From contig CAUYLG010063070.1 in assembly GCA_963573385.1 (NCBI GenBank), positions 1 to 64,000 on the forward strand: a stretch of 64,000 nt of DNA. Direction: 5' to 3'. Numbering within the stretch: the first letter of the stretch is position 1; every line of letters starts with the position of its first letter. Shown here one piece after another: positions 1 through 11,347 of this stretch. The notes below the pieces were generated by a model, which worked only from the letters and a program-made list of their open reading frames with translations, was not told the DNA's origin and did not search any database. Source of the DNA: Cacajao melanocephalus. Lineage: Eukaryota > Chordata > Mammalia > Primates > Pitheciidae. Both the position numbers and the translations under genes were made by a program.

Positions 1-105
1 GTGGCAGTTGTTCCATTGAGCTGCAATTTTGCAATTTTACTCCATCCTGGGCAAAAATAGTGAAACTACATTGAAAAAAAAAAAAAAAAAAAAAAAAAAA
101 GATGA
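1..105 (+). mobile_element. Alu 3' end, diverged, with A-tail
   Basis: The sequence keeps the shape of the Alu right-arm end (a 'ctccatcctgggcaa' block, then 'agtgaaactac') and runs into a poly-A tract at about 74-100. It is cut by the window edge and is quite diverged, so the subfamily cannot be set. Confidence 0.7.
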
Positions 106-679
106 AAATTGTACCACAGTGAAAGAAAACGTAATCCAACCACATGCGTTTAGATAACTAAAATATAAGGACATGAATTTCAAATTGAAATGAATAAAAA
201 TATAGGTGCCAGGCAAATACTAATCAAAAGAAAGTGGTGTAACTCAATTTATGTTAGACCAAATATTAAGGTAAACTTTACTATACTTAGCAATGTCTAT
301 GTGTGTGTACATGTGTATGTATACACATTGATAAAGGATTCAATTCAATTAAACACTATAAAATAATCTTTTATGTACCTAAAACATAACGGCATAGCTA
401 ATATAATTAAAACCAAAGAATACAAAATAAATCTTGGTTAAACAGAAGGCTATAGCCTTTAGTGCAGTTTTTTAAGGCAGGAAAGTGAAAATTAGCTGCT
501 AAACATCTAAATTAAAATGTTAAAATGAAAGGAAGAACTAGAAAAAGGCTAAAGTAAATACAAAAGAGCAGACACGTGGTGTCAGAAAAACTCTTTTAAT
601 ATATAAAATACTAATACCAATCAATAGTTTGGGGATATCTAATTACAAAAAGGTAGCAAAGTACTGGAAGAGCTACATC
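106..679. other. Unassigned AT-rich unique DNA
   Basis: I see no recognisable repeat or gene. There is a short TG/TA-rich patch near 298-330. No open frame looks coding. Confidence 0.6.
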
Positions 680-716
680 ACCCTCAGAGAGCTTAGAGAT
701 GAAGCTCTCTGAGGGT
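680..716. repeat. Perfect inverted repeat, 15-bp arms, 7-nt loop
   Basis: The left arm at 680-694 (ACCCTCAGAGAGCTT) is exactly complementary to the right arm at 702-716, around a 7-base loop (695-701). It sits at the left edge of an old L1 3' fragment. There is no U-tract or transcription context that would make it a terminator. A templated inversion is more likely. Confidence 0.9.
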
Positions 717-1818
717 CAGTAAACATAAGCAAAGATGTTTAGTTTCCATAATGCAAATCAAAACTACAATGATATACCTCTACAACCCCACCAGAATATC
801 CAAAAAATATAAACACTGGCCAATATCAAGGGCTAGTGAGTATGTTTAACAACTGGAAAACAAACATTTCAGAGAGAATGTAAATTAAACAATCATTTTG
901 GAACATAGGCAGTATCTACTATAGCCAATCCTATGCCAACTCTGTGAACCAGGAATTATACTTCTCTTTTTTTTCTTTTCTTCTTCTTCTTTTTTTTTTT
1001 TTTTTTTTTTTTTGAGACAGAGTCTTGTTCTGTCGTCCCATCTGGAGTGCAATGGCACAATATCGGCTCACTGCAACCTCTACCCCAGGGTTGTTCAAAC
1101 GATTCTCCTGCCTTACCTCCCAAGTAGCTTGGATTATAGGCACGTGCCACCATGCCCTGCTAATTTTTGTATTTTAAGTACAGACGGCATTTCACCATGT
1201 TGGCCACGCTGGTCTCAAACTCCTGACCTCAAGTGATCTAACTGCCTCGGCCTCCCAAAGTGCTGGAGTTACAGACAAGAGCCAGGGCTCCCGGCCTATA
1301 CTTCCTCTTTATACTCAATAGAATTAATACATTTTAATAAAAAAATATATATATATGCACATGTATATACATATGCAGAGAGAATATTCATCGTAGTAGT
1401 CGTAATAGTAAAAATCTAAAGACAAACATCAAACAACCATAAATGAATAAATTAACCACCTGTATTCTAAAATTGAATAATACATAGCAATTAGGATGAA
1501 AACTATTGCTCCATAAATAAGAATGAATATCCCAAACATAATTTAAGGAAAAACAATCCAAAATTGAAGGATACACATAGTTGGTTTTATTTATATACAA
1601 TTAAGAAACAGTTAGAACATATCTGTACGTTAGAAATCAGAACTGTGTTTTTAAATGTAAAATCAGAAAAAGACACAGGAGATACCTCTGGGACTTCGGC
1701 AATATTCTATTTCTTGATCTGTGTTCATTGTACACAGTGGGTTCAACTTGTGAGAAGATATCAGGCTGTAATCTATTATCTGTGCTTTCTTGCACATATG
1801 TTTTATTTCTAATAAAAA
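717..1818 (+). mobile_element. L1 3' end, old L1ME-like, split by an Alu
   Basis: At 717-956 the order of motifs matches the ORF2 C-terminal end of old mammalian L1s ('tgcaaatcaaaac', then 'aatgtaaatt', then 'ggcagtatctac'). After the Alu the element resumes at 1311 and ends in an L1ME-type 3'UTR ('aatattctatttcttgatct', 'aataaaaagg' at about 1818). It is 5'-truncated and heavily substituted, with no ORF2 capacity. Interruption by a primate Alu shows that it is the older insertion. Confidence 0.8.
966..1296 (-). mobile_element. Full-length Alu with poly-T head
   Basis: A poly-T/TTC tract (about 966-1013) is followed by a complete reverse-strand Alu body: 'gagacagagtcttg', 'tcggctcactgcaacc', 'cctcccaaagtgctgg' and a closing 'ggcc'. 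The flanks carry a target-site duplication, TATACTTCTCTTT at about 957-969 and TATACTTCCTCTTT at 1297-1310 (one indel). It was inserted into the L1 fragment. Both overlapping 65-74 aa frames here are Alu by-products. Confidence 0.95.
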
Positions 1819-4225
1819 GGGCTTTTTAAGAAGGGGCATGAAAATTATGTTCCATATCACCTCTTACTTTCAAATAAAAGTGCAAGTTTCTGTGTAATAA
1901 ATAAATATATCCCTAAAAGACTGGTAGAAAATAAATCATTCACCATGTGTAATATGATTTTCTATATGAGTGAAATATTCTACAGAAATATTTACAGAAT
2001 TCTAAAAATTAATAAAATTTTCATAAGATAAATATACAAAAGACAATTGGACTTGCATTCAGCAATAAGTTGAGCAATAATAGAATTCATCTCCTCTGTT
2101 ATCCAACTCTCAAAGAAAATGGTTCTTTCTTTATCGATGCTTTGAGATGTATAGTTTCACATATTTTGATTATTATTATTATCATATCTTTAGTTTACTT
2201 AAGGATTGAGGGTAAATCGGGTCTCTGTTACTCTGTTTCAAGTCATAGCAGAAATATTCATTTTATTTTTATATTTGGACTTTCATTCATTGTGTGCTCC
2301 TGTTCTTAGTAGGCAAATTTAAAGATGTCAAGGGCCCCATTTCTTTTAATACTTGAGAGTTAAAAACAGTCCAGCTCTGAGGACACCCTGGGGGAATTGA
2401 GTTAATATATTTAGAATTGAATTGAATTATCTGAACAAATGAATAAATGAGCAAACTAATCCTTCAATCAAAATGTATCCTTCAACGCAAATAGTTTATT
2501 TCCAGCTTGTCCTATTGGCCCTTACTACCTGTATGTCATGTCATGTAGCTAATCACACTTTGTCTCCTGCCTCTAGTGCCTTCTTCACTACCCTAATAGT
2601 TTTTGTCTGATTACACCTAAGTCTTTTCTCATCTTTCAAACTCCTTTAGCAATTATTAATCAATTGTTTGGCCTTGGCTGATGATACTTGGCATTTATAT
2701 TCCTTTATGGTTACATCATATTTTCCTAATTATACAGCAAATTTTCAGGACAAGCCTCCATATTATACTCTTTATGTCCTTAGTTCATTTATTTGTTGCT
2801 CAAAATTAAGTTGATTTTACGAGTGTCAAAGGGGCAGAGAAACTTAAGAGTGAGCAGTTCAGAGAGAAAAAAACGTAATGAATCCCCAAATTCCTGAATT
2901 CAACTTAATATTTTTATTAGAAATTGATAACTGTTATATATTTTTAAATTTTGACTGGAAGAGAAGTTGAGATAGGGAGAGAATGGGATACGCTTTAGAG
3001 AGACAAATGAGCTGGTGTGGAGATCCTGTTCCCAGAACGGCAATCATGAATGACAATGTTGTGACAGATGCTGGAAACCAGAGACGACACTTTTTATGTT
3101 TTGATCCAAGGCTTAATGTTTGATTAATTTTCTTAAAAAGACTCAGCCAAGCTTCGTGAAAATAGTAAACTACTGCTAATTAGACACATCATCGGATTCC
3201 AGTTTCTTACATACTGATCTCTTCTCAAAGAGTATGACATTTACTAGGTGTATATGAGTAATATCACAACATTTCACTCCAGTGAGGAAATACTATTTAC
3301 ATGCTTTTCCCAATGTGAAAGAAAGTCTTTTTAAGTAAAATAAATTAGAAGATAGAGACAACTGACTGAGAGCACAGAATTCACAGAGCAGATGGTATGT
3401 TGTAGGAGCACCTTTCACATAGAGAGAAGTGCCATTTTTATGTGATACTTTAAAAAGTGGCAAATTTTTTTTTAGTTTATTTTGGTGGAAAATAAAGTTT
3501 TCTTATGATCCAGGTTTACTTTTGATGATACAAAAAAGTTAAATTTTCTCTAAAACATATAATAATCCCAGATTTTAAAAAATTACTAATATCATTGCCC
3601 CAAAGAAAGATAAAAAAATAAGTATCCAGACATAATTAGAAGTAGGAAAAATGGTCTGATAATATTGATAAGAATTTCCCATATTTACAAGACAATGAGA
3701 ATTATTAATTTACATCATATCCCAATTAATACTATTTACACATTAACATATTTAATCAGTAATTTATAAAATATTTAAATTCTAGTAGCTGCCAAGATTA
3801 TAGAAACATTAAGTGAGCAAAAATATACATGATCTCTACTCAAGTGTATTATCCAATGAAGAAAAGTAATCAAGAAATACCACAAATAAATCCAGTTGGG
3901 AAAAACAAATTAAAGAAGACACATAATGCCATGTATTATGCTCAGGCGGATCACTGAAGGTAGCTTCAGTCACTGAAAGATTGCCATGGTTGACGAAGTC
4001 CTTACCACTTTAGTTGTTCATGATTCTGAAATAATTCTAAAAGCTTTTTCTTTGTGTGAAAAATAAAATTAAAAGAGACTGAGAAAAGAGAATGTAGATG
4101 AATAGTCAACCCATCTTGGATGTCCATTCACTAGTATTCTAAAATAAGAAGTTAAAAATCTCTGACATGAGTAACTTGGATATCTCCTTTTCTAGTGATA
4201 AGAATATGCTTATTAAAAATCTAGA
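1819..4225. other. Mostly unassigned unique DNA, possible weak L2 at 2481-2830
   Basis: No gene is evident. A C/T-rich stretch at about 2481-2830 has the look of a very old L2 3' region on the plus strand, but the resemblance is weak. A small 7-bp hairpin (ACTGAAG/CTTCAGT) sits near 3954-3971. The rest is AT-rich, with no repeat I can name. Confidence 0.4.
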
Positions 4226-4330
4226 AGAGTGGTTCTCAACTTCAGATACAATTATTATAGAGTACAGGTGTATATTTTTTTAGCAATCCAACTAAGAGTA
4301 ATATGAAGCCAAGGTAAAGAACTACTGATT
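4226..4330 (+). mobile_element. MER5A-like hAT-Charlie remnant, internally deleted
   Basis: The left end 'agtggttctcaact' and the right end 'gccaaggtaaagaactactg' look like the two ends of a MER5A-type non-autonomous hAT element. They are separated by only about 70 bp of decayed sequence, so most of the interior is lost or unrecognisable. Confidence 0.6.
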
Positions 4331-4420
4331 ATGTTAGTACAAAACAACTATCTTTTCTTCTCTCCAAATTAAATCTTTGCTATTTTTCAGTAATTTTAAT
4401 ACCATATAGTATTTATGGAG

Positions 4421-4793
4421 CAATGCTGAACAATAGAAATTTATTGAAAGACACATAGTGTAATTTTAAATTTTCTACTAGTCACATGAAATATGTAAAG
4501 ATAATTAGCTAAAATTAGTTTTACTAAAATATTTAATTTAACTTAATATTATCATTTCAAATGTAATCAACACAAAAATTTTAAAATAAAATAGTTAAAT
4601 CTATTTTGTACCAAATTTTAAAATTTTGACATATTAAACATTTAGTGTACATCTCAAATTAGGCAATAAATTTTCTAAACTGCTGGATCTTTATTTTATA
4701 AAATGTATGATTAAAAAATTAGATTCACATATACAATTTGTTTAAGCCTCCTTATCTTTTATACAAATACTTCATCAAACATTTCATCAGTTT
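4421..4793. mobile_element. hAT-like DNA transposon, left half
   Basis: It starts with 'caatgctgaacaatagaaat', a diverged version of the CAGTGCTGTCCAATAG terminus of a common non-autonomous hAT-type family, followed by the family's AT-rich body ('aattttaaattttctact'). The element stops at the poly-T end of a large L1 and resumes at 11348. I do not trust my memory for the exact MER subfamily name. A second member is at 52091-52276. Confidence 0.7.
4784..4793 (+). repeat. Left target-site duplication of the 6.5-kb L1
   Basis: TCATCAGTTT is repeated exactly at 11338-11347, directly flanking the L1 at 4794-11337. Its position inside the split hAT-like element fixes the insertion point. Confidence 0.85.
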
Positions 4794-5050
4794 GTTTATT
4801 TTATTTTATTTTTATTGTACTTTACATTCTGGGGTACATGTGCAGATCATGCAGGATTGTTGCATAGGTACATACATGTCAAGGTGATTTGCTGCCTCCA
4901 CCCCCTGTCACTTATATATGGCATTTCTCCCCACTTTAGCCCTCACCAATCTCCCCATCCCACGCTGACCCTCCCCTAGTTCCCCACAACAGACCCCAGT
5001 GTGTGAGGCTCCCCTCCTTTTGTCCATGTGTTTCATTGTTCAACACCCAC

Positions 5051-8000
5051 CTATGAGTAAGAACATAAAGTGTTTGATTTTCTGTTCTTGTGTCGGTTTA
5101 CTGAGAATGGTGTTTTCAGATTCATCCATGTCCCTTCAAAGGATAAGCACTCATCATTTCTTACGGCTACATAGTATTCCATGGTGTATATGTGCCACAT
5201 TTTCCTTGTCCAGCCTATCATCAATGGGCATTTGGGTTGATTCCAGGTCTTTGCTATTGTAAACAGTGCCACAATGAACATACATGTGCGTGTATCTTTA
5301 TAATATATTGATTTATAATCCTTTGGGTATATACCTAGTAATGGGATTGCTGGGTCAAATGGAATTTCTATTTCTAGGTCCTTGAGGAAGTTACACACTG
5401 TCTTCCACAATGGTTGAACTAATTTACACTCCCAGCAACAGTGTAAAAGTGTTCCTATTTCTCCACATCCTCTCCAGCATCTGTTGTCTCCAGATTATTT
5501 ATAATGATTGCCATTCTAACTGGTGTGAGATAATATCTCAATGTGGTTTTGATTTGCATTTCTCTAATGACCAGTGATGAGCATTTTTTCATATGTTTGT
5601 TGGCTTCATATATGTTCTTCTTTTGAAAAGTGTCCGTTCATATCTTTCATTCAATTTTGAATGGGTTTGTTTGTTCTTTCCTTGTAAATCTGTTTTAGTT
5701 CTTTGTAGATTCTGGATATTAGCCCTTTGTCAGATGAGTATATTGCAAAATTTTTTTCCCTTTCTGTTGGTTGCTGGTTCACTCTAATGATTGTTTCTTT
5801 TGCCGTACAGAAGCTCTGGAGTTTAATTAGGTCCCATTTGTCTATTTTGGCTTTTGTTACCAATGCTTTTGGTGTTTTTAGTCATGAAGTCCTTGCCTAT
5901 GCCTATGTCCTGAATGGTTTTGCCTAGGTTTTCTTCTATGGTTTTTATGGTGTTAAGTCTTACATTTAAGTCATTAATCCATCTGGAGTTAATTTTGGTG
6001 TAAGGTGTCAGGAAGGGGTCCAGTTTCTGCTTTCTGCCCATAGCTAACCAGTTTTCCCAACACCATTTACTAAACAGGAAATCCTTTCCCCATTGCTTGT
6101 TTTTGTCAGGTTTGTCAAAGATCAGATGGGTGTAGATGTGTGGCATTGCCTCTGAGGCCTCTGTTCTGTTCCATTGGTCTATATCTCTGTTTTGGTACCA
6201 ACACCATGTTGTTTTGATTACTGTAGCCTTGTAGTACTGTTTATAGTCAGGTAGCATGATGCCTCCAGCTTTGTTCTTTTTGCTTAGGATTGTCTTGGCT
6301 ATGCAGGTTCTCTCTTGGTTCCACATGAAGTTTAAGGTGCTTTTTTCCAGTTCTGTGAAGAGAGTCATTGGTAGCTTGATGGGTACAGTGTTGAATATAT
6401 AAATTACTTCAGGCAGTATGGCCATTTTCATGATATTGATTCTTCCTAACCATGAGCATGAATATTTTTCCATCTGTTTGTGTCCTTTCTTATTTCCTTG
6501 AGCAGTGGTTTGTAGTTCTCCTTGATGAGGTCTTTCACCTCCTTTGTTAGTTGTATTTCTATGTATTTTATTCTCTTTGTAGCAATTTTGAATGGGAGTT
6601 CACTCATGATTTGGCTCTCTGTTAGTCTGTTATTGGTGTATAGGAATGTTGTGATTTCTGCACATTGATTTTGTATCCTAAGACTTTGCTGAAGTTGTTT
6701 ATCAGTTTAAGCAGATTGTGAGCTGAGACGATGGGGTCTTCTAAATTAATCTGGTATCCTAAGGCTTTGCTGAAGTTGTTTATCAGTTTAAGCAGATTGT
6801 GAGCTGAGACGATGGGGTCTTCTAAATATACAATTATGTCATCTGCAAATAAAGACACTTTGACTTCCTCTTTTCCAAATTGAATACACTTTATTTCTTT
6901 TTCTTGCTTGATTGCTCTGGCTAGAACTTCCAATACTATATTGAATCAGAGTGGTGAGAGAGGGCATCCTTGCTTAATGCCAGATTTCAAAGGGAATGCT
7001 TCCAGTTTTTGCCCATTCAGTATGATATTGGCTCTGGGTTTGTTGTAAGTAGATTTATGATTTTGAGATACATTCCATTAATACCTAATTTATTGAGAGA
7101 TTTTAGCATAAAGGGCTGTTGAATTTTGTTGAATGCCTTATCTGCCTTTATTGAGATAATCATGTGGTTTTTGTCTTTGCTTCTGTTTATGTGATGGATT
7201 ACGTTTATAGACTTGCATATGTTGAACCAGCCTTATATCCCTGAGATGAAGCCTACTTGTTCCTGATGGATAAGCTTTTTGATGTGCTGTTGCAATTGGT
7301 TTGCCAGTATTTTATTGAAGATTTTTACATCTATGTTCATCATGGATATTGGTCTGAAGTTTCCTTTTTTGTTGAGTCTCTGCTGGGTTTTGTATCAGGA
7401 TGATGTTGGTCTCATAAAATGATTTAGGAAGGATTCCCTCTTTTTGTATTGTTTGAAATCATATCAGAAGTAGTGCTACCAGCTCCTCTTTGATGATAGG
7501 GTGTCGTTTTTAGCTCTTTCCTCACTTCTCATGTGGGCATTTATTGCTATAAATTTTCCTCTAAACACTGCTTTAAATGTGTCCAAGAGATTCTAGTAGG
7601 GTATGTCTTCATTGTCATTGGTTTTGAAAAACATCTTCATTTCTGCCTTCATTTCCTTGTTTATCCAGTCGACATTCAGGAGCTAATTGTTCAGTTTCCA
7701 TGAAGTTGTGTGGTTCTGAGTTATTTTCTGAATCTTGAGTTCTAATTTGATTGTACTGTGGTCTGAGAAAGTGTTTGGTAATGTTTTCCATTCTTTTTCA
7801 TTTGCTGAGGAGTGATTTACTTCCAGTTACATGGTCAGTTTTAGAGTAGGTGCGATGTGGTGCTGAGAAGAATGTATATTCTGTGGATTTGGGGTGGAGA
7901 GTTCCGTATATGTCTATTTGGTTCACTTGGTCCAGATCTGTGTTCAAGTCCTGGATATCCTTGTTAATTTTCTGTCTCATTAATCTAATATTGGCAGTGG

Positions 8001-8435
8001 AGTGTTAAAGTCTAACACTATTATTGTGTGGAAGTCTTGTAGGTAGTTAAGAATTTGCTTTATGTATCTGGGTGCTCCTGTATTGGGAGTGTATATATTT
8101 AGGATCATTAGCACTTTTTGTTGCATTGATACTTTTACCATTATGTAATGTCCTTCTTTGTCTCTTTTGATCTTTGTTGGTTTAAAGTCCATTTTATTAG
8201 AGACTCCTGGATTGCAACTCCTACTTTTCTTGGCTCTCCATTTGCTTGGTAAATCTTCCTCCATCCCTTTATTTTGAGCCTATGTGTGTCCTTGCATGTG
8301 AGATGGATTCCCTGAGTACAGCACACTGATGGGTATTGACTTTTTATCCAGTTTGCCAGTCTGTGTTTTGATTGGGGCATTTAGCTCATTTACATTTAAG
8401 GTTAATATTGTTATGTGTGAATTTGATCCTGCCAT
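5051..8435 (-). pseudogene. L1 ORF2 (endonuclease/reverse transcriptase), dead
   Basis: A potential start codon lies at 8433-8435, 'atggcaggatcaaattc' in minus-strand reading, as in L1 ORF2. Recognisable pieces in order are: endonuclease N-terminus (8141-8380, residues such as SVCC and LTCKDTHRLKIKGWRKIYQANG), more endonuclease (7980-8264), the reverse transcriptase FADD active-site block (6622-6933), a long middle piece (5823-6473) and the C-terminal region (5051-5410, FDPAIPLLGIYPKDYKS). The pieces are in different frames with intervening stops. An 81-bp duplication follows the FADD motif. The protein cannot be made. Confidence 0.9.
6673..6834 (-). repeat. 81-bp in-frame tandem duplication in L1 ORF2
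   Basis: Copy A (6673-6753) and copy B (6754-6834) have a period of exactly 81 bp. The first 75 bp of each differ at one base (aagac/aaggc). The unit encodes 27 residues immediately after the FADD motif of the reverse transcriptase, and both copies read in frame within one 103-codon open stretch (6622-6933). The near identity says the duplication is much younger than, or was homogenised after, the L1 insertion. No such duplication belongs to normal L1. Confidence 0.95.
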
Positions 8436-8444
8436 TTTGATGCT

Positions 8445-10101
8445 AGCTGGTTGTTTTACCCATTAGTTGATGCAGTTTCTTCATTGTGTTGATGTTCTTT
8501 ATCATTTGGTATGCTTTTGGAGAGGCTGGTACTGGTTGTTCTTTTCCACGTTTAGTGTTTCTTTCAGGAGCTCTTGTAAGGCAGGTGTTACCAGAAATCT
8601 CTCAGCAATTGCTTGTTCGTAAAGTATTTTATTTCTCCTTCACTTATAAAGCTTAGTTTTGCTGGATATGAAATTCTGGGTTGAAAGTCCTTTTCTTTAG
8701 GGATGTTGAACATTGGCCCTCAGTCTCTTCTGGCTTGCAGGATTTCTGCCAGAGATCCACTGTGAATCTGATGGGCTTCCCTTTGTGAGTAATCCGAGCT
8801 TTCTTTCTGGCTACTCTTAGGAATTTTTCCTTCATTTCAACCCTGGTGAATCTGATGATTATGTGCCTTGGGGTTGCTCTTCTTGAGGAATATCTTTGTG
8901 GGGTTCTCTGTATTTCCTGGAGTTGAATGTTGGCCTGCCTTGCTAGGAATGTTCTCCTGGATAATATCCCGAAGAGTGTTTTCCAGCTTGGATTCATTCA
9001 TTCAGGTACACCTATCAAACATAGGTTAGGCCTTTTCACATAATCCCGTACTTCTTGGAGGCTTTGTTCATTTCTTTTCATGCTTTTTTCTCTAATCTTG
9101 CTTTCTTATTTTATTTAATTGAGTTGATCTACAATCTGATATCCTTTCTTCTGCTTGGTCAATTCAGCTGTTGAAACTTGGGTATGCTTCATGAAGTTCT
9201 TGTGTTGTGTTTTTCAGCTCCATCAAGTCATTCATGTTCTTCTCTAAGCTGTTTATTCTAGTTAGGATTTTGCCTAACCTTTAGTCAAGTTCTTAGTTTC
9301 TTTGCATTCGGTTAGAACATGTTCTTTTAGTTCAGATTAGCTTGCTGTTGTAGGGAGCCAGCCCTATATTACCTGTGGATACCCCAATTTCAGTGGTGAC
9401 AAAGGAATGAGAAAAAGACAGATTAAGAGAAACAGTGGGACCAGGGGGCAATCACTTTATTACTCTGGAAGAAACAGTGAAGGCCCTGAGCTCTGATCAT
9501 CCACACTGTCTATTGATTACAATCACTTTAATCTAGAGTAGGGGTGGAATGATGGTGGAGTGAATCAGTGAGCCAGACGTGAATCAGTGAGTTGGAACTG
9601 GTGTACCGTCTTAAGGTTTGATAGCAGTGGTGGCTTTGGAGTTTCACAAAACAAGAACATGTGGTTATCTTCAGCCTATTATCTATGTGTAGCTGATAGA
9701 ACATGGGCCTTACAAGGAGCCTACAAGTCTGGCTACATCATAGTGCTATGAAGGGGTGTTATGTCCTTGAGCACAATGTTTATGGTAACATAGTGAGGTC
9801 ACCCTGCACCAGAACATGAGGCATGAAGAAGCCTTCCTCCCAAGAGGCCTCCTGTGGCCTTCTGCAGTTTGTTGTTCCTTGTTTATATGTTACTCATATC
9901 CAATTTATGTAGGCACTCTGTAAGTCCTTTCTTCTTTGCAGCTTTTCCCATCATTTATTACCTACCTTCTGAAGCCTGTTTCTGTCAAGTCATCTCCAAC
10001 CAGCTTTGTTCCCTTGCTGGTGAGGAGTTGTGATCCCTTGGAGGAGGAGAGGTGTTATGGTTTTTGGTGTTTTCATCCTTTTTGCACTGATTTCTCCCAA
10101 T
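8445..10101 (-). pseudogene. L1 ORF1 (RNA-binding chaperone), dead and split by an LTR
   Basis: The expected start is at about 10099-10101 in minus-strand reading, where the usual ATG context 'acaaagatgggg' reads 'acaaagattggg', so the start codon appears lost. About 53 codons later the frame is broken by the LTR at 9349-9940. The C-terminal region is still visible at 8653-8997, with motifs such as TPRHIIIRFT and HKGKPIR typical of the L1 ORF1 C-terminal domain. The 3' limit is approximate. Confidence 0.8.
9349..9940 (-). mobile_element. Solo LTR, ERV2/HERV-K-like
   Basis: The 592-bp block interrupts L1 ORF1 and has TG...CA termini (plus strand begins TGTAGGGAG, ends TTTGCA). On the minus strand an AATAAA signal (plus-strand tttatt near 9454-9459) is followed by a short downstream segment ending in '...ctggctccctaca', as in HERV-K-group LTRs. 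The host site is duplicated imperfectly (GCTGT at 9344-9348, GCTTT at 9941-9945). No internal retroviral genes remain, so this is a recombined solo LTR. The exact LTR family is not assigned. Confidence 0.8.
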
Positions 10102-10747
10102 CTTTGTGGATTTATCTACCTGTGGTCTTTGTAGTTGGTTACTTTTGGACGGGGTCTCTGAGTGGACATCCTTTTTGTTGATGTTGAAGCTATTTCTTTC
10201 TGCTTAGTTTTCCTTCTAATAATCAGGACCCTCTGCTGCAGGACTGCTGGAGGCCCACTCCAGACCCTGCTTGCCTGGGCATCACTCACAGGGGCTGCAG
10301 ACCAGTAAAGGTGGCTGCCAGTTTCTTTTTCTGTTATCTTCATCCCAGAAGGGTACCCACCAGATGTCAGCCTGAACTCTCCTATATGAGGTGTCTCTTT
10401 GGATTTATGGGGGTCAGGGAGCTGCTTGAAAAGACAGCCTGTCCCTTATAGGAGCTCAAGTGCTGTGTTGGGAGCTCTGTTGTTCCATTCAGAGCTGCTG
10501 GGCAGGTATGTTTAAGTCTGCTGCAGTGGAACTCATAACCACCTCTTTTCCCAGGTGCTCTGTCCTGGGAAGATGGGGCTTTATTTAAAAGTTCCTGATG
10601 TGTTGCTGCCTTTCTTCAGAGATGCCCTGCCCAGCAAGGAGGTAGTCTAGTCACAGTCTGCCAGTAGAGGTGTTGCTGAGTTGCCATGGGCTCTGCCCAG
10701 CTGCTGTGTAAATTTCCTTGTGGTTTTGTTTACATAGGTACAGTTAG

Positions 10748-10918
10748 AACTGCCTCAGTAATGGCAGTCTGCCTCAGTAATGATGGACTGCCTCGGTAAT
10801 GGTGGACTGCCTCAGTAATGGCAGATTGCCTTGGTACTGGTGGACTTCCTCGGTAATGGCAGACTTCCTATGTAATGGTGGACTGCCTCTGCAGTGGTGG
10901 ACTGCCTTGGTAATGGCG
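10748..10918 (-). repeat. 19-bp minisatellite inside the L1 5'UTR, about 9 units
   Basis: Nine consecutive units of 18-20 bp follow the pattern 'gactgcctcrgtaatggyg' over 171 bp, with scattered substitutions. The array lies in the 5'UTR of the minus-strand L1. The corresponding minus-strand motif is a CCATTAC/GGCAGTC-type unit, probably an amplification of a single 'cgccattgctgaggc'-like L1 5'UTR segment. Two further units occur ectopically at 11918-11955. Confidence 0.9.
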
Positions 10919-11337
10919 GACGCCTTTCCCCCCAACCGAGCTGGACTGTCCCGGGGCCATTGTGCTTGTTGTGAAACTCTGAATCCAGTGTTTCAGATTG
11001 CTGGTCTTTGTGGGGGTCGGATATGTCAACCCAGATCACCTGGCTCCCTGCTTTCAGTCTCCTCTTTTTCAGTTGAATGGGTGGCTCTGTCTCCCAGGCA
11101 TTCCAGACACCAGTTGAAACATTCGCCCAGTGATGTGTGAGTTTTTGTGCAGAAACCTGTGGCACTGGCTGAACCAGCCATGCTGAAAACTCATGGTGCT
11201 TTTTGGCCTGGGAATCTCCTGGTCTGTGGGTGGTAAAAACTCACTGGAAATGCAGTGATCACTCATCTTCTGCATTGCTCTCCTTGGGAAGTGCACTCCA
11301 GAGCTATTCCTGTTTGGTCATCTTGAATCTCTCCTCC

Positions 11338-11347
11338 TCATCAGTTT
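11338..11347 (+). repeat. Right target-site duplication of the 6.5-kb L1
   Basis: TCATCAGTTT matches 4784-4793 exactly and abuts the L1 5' end. Beyond it the interrupted hAT-like transposon resumes. Confidence 0.85.

Larger units (their letters stand above)
4794..11337 (-). mobile_element. Near full-length primate L1, interrupted by an LTR
   Basis: Read on the minus strand, the element begins near 11337 with an L1-like 5' end ('gattcaagatgacc'). It continues through 5'UTR, ORF1 and ORF2 remnants to a 3'UTR and an A-rich tail (T-rich at 4794-4816). Total length is 6544 bp, or about 5.95 kb without the LTR at 9349-9940, close to a complete L1. A 10-bp target duplication flanks it. Sequence character suggests an older primate lineage (L1PB/L1MA-like) rather than young L1PA, but subfamily assignment needs alignment. 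Many stops and frameshifts make it dead. It interrupts a hAT-like transposon. Confidence 0.93.

Noticed and set aside
680..716. Hairpin as a transcription terminator
   Set aside because: There is no U-run and no gene nearby, and the genome is not bacterial.
931..1236. 65-74 codon frames on both strands
   Set aside because: They lie wholly in the Alu and its poly-T head. The residues are translated Alu and homopolymer sequence.
4421..4793. Calling this element by a specific MER name
   Set aside because: I recall the terminus and body of the family but not its catalogue name with enough certainty. It is reported as hAT-like only.
5051..10343. Series of minus-strand frames up to 216 codons, including reverse-transcriptase-like sequence
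   Set aside because: They are fragments of one dead L1 with frameshifts, stops, a lost ORF1 start and an LTR insertion. They are not separate genes.
10748..10918. Regularly spaced short repeats as a possible CRISPR-like array
   Set aside because: Units are contiguous with no spacers and lie in an L1 5'UTR of a eukaryotic genome.
9936..11296. Frames of 75-117 codons on both strands
   Set aside because: They translate the L1 5'UTR, its 19-bp minisatellite and the ORF1 start region. The repeated WW/VMAD-like pattern only reflects the tandem DNA.
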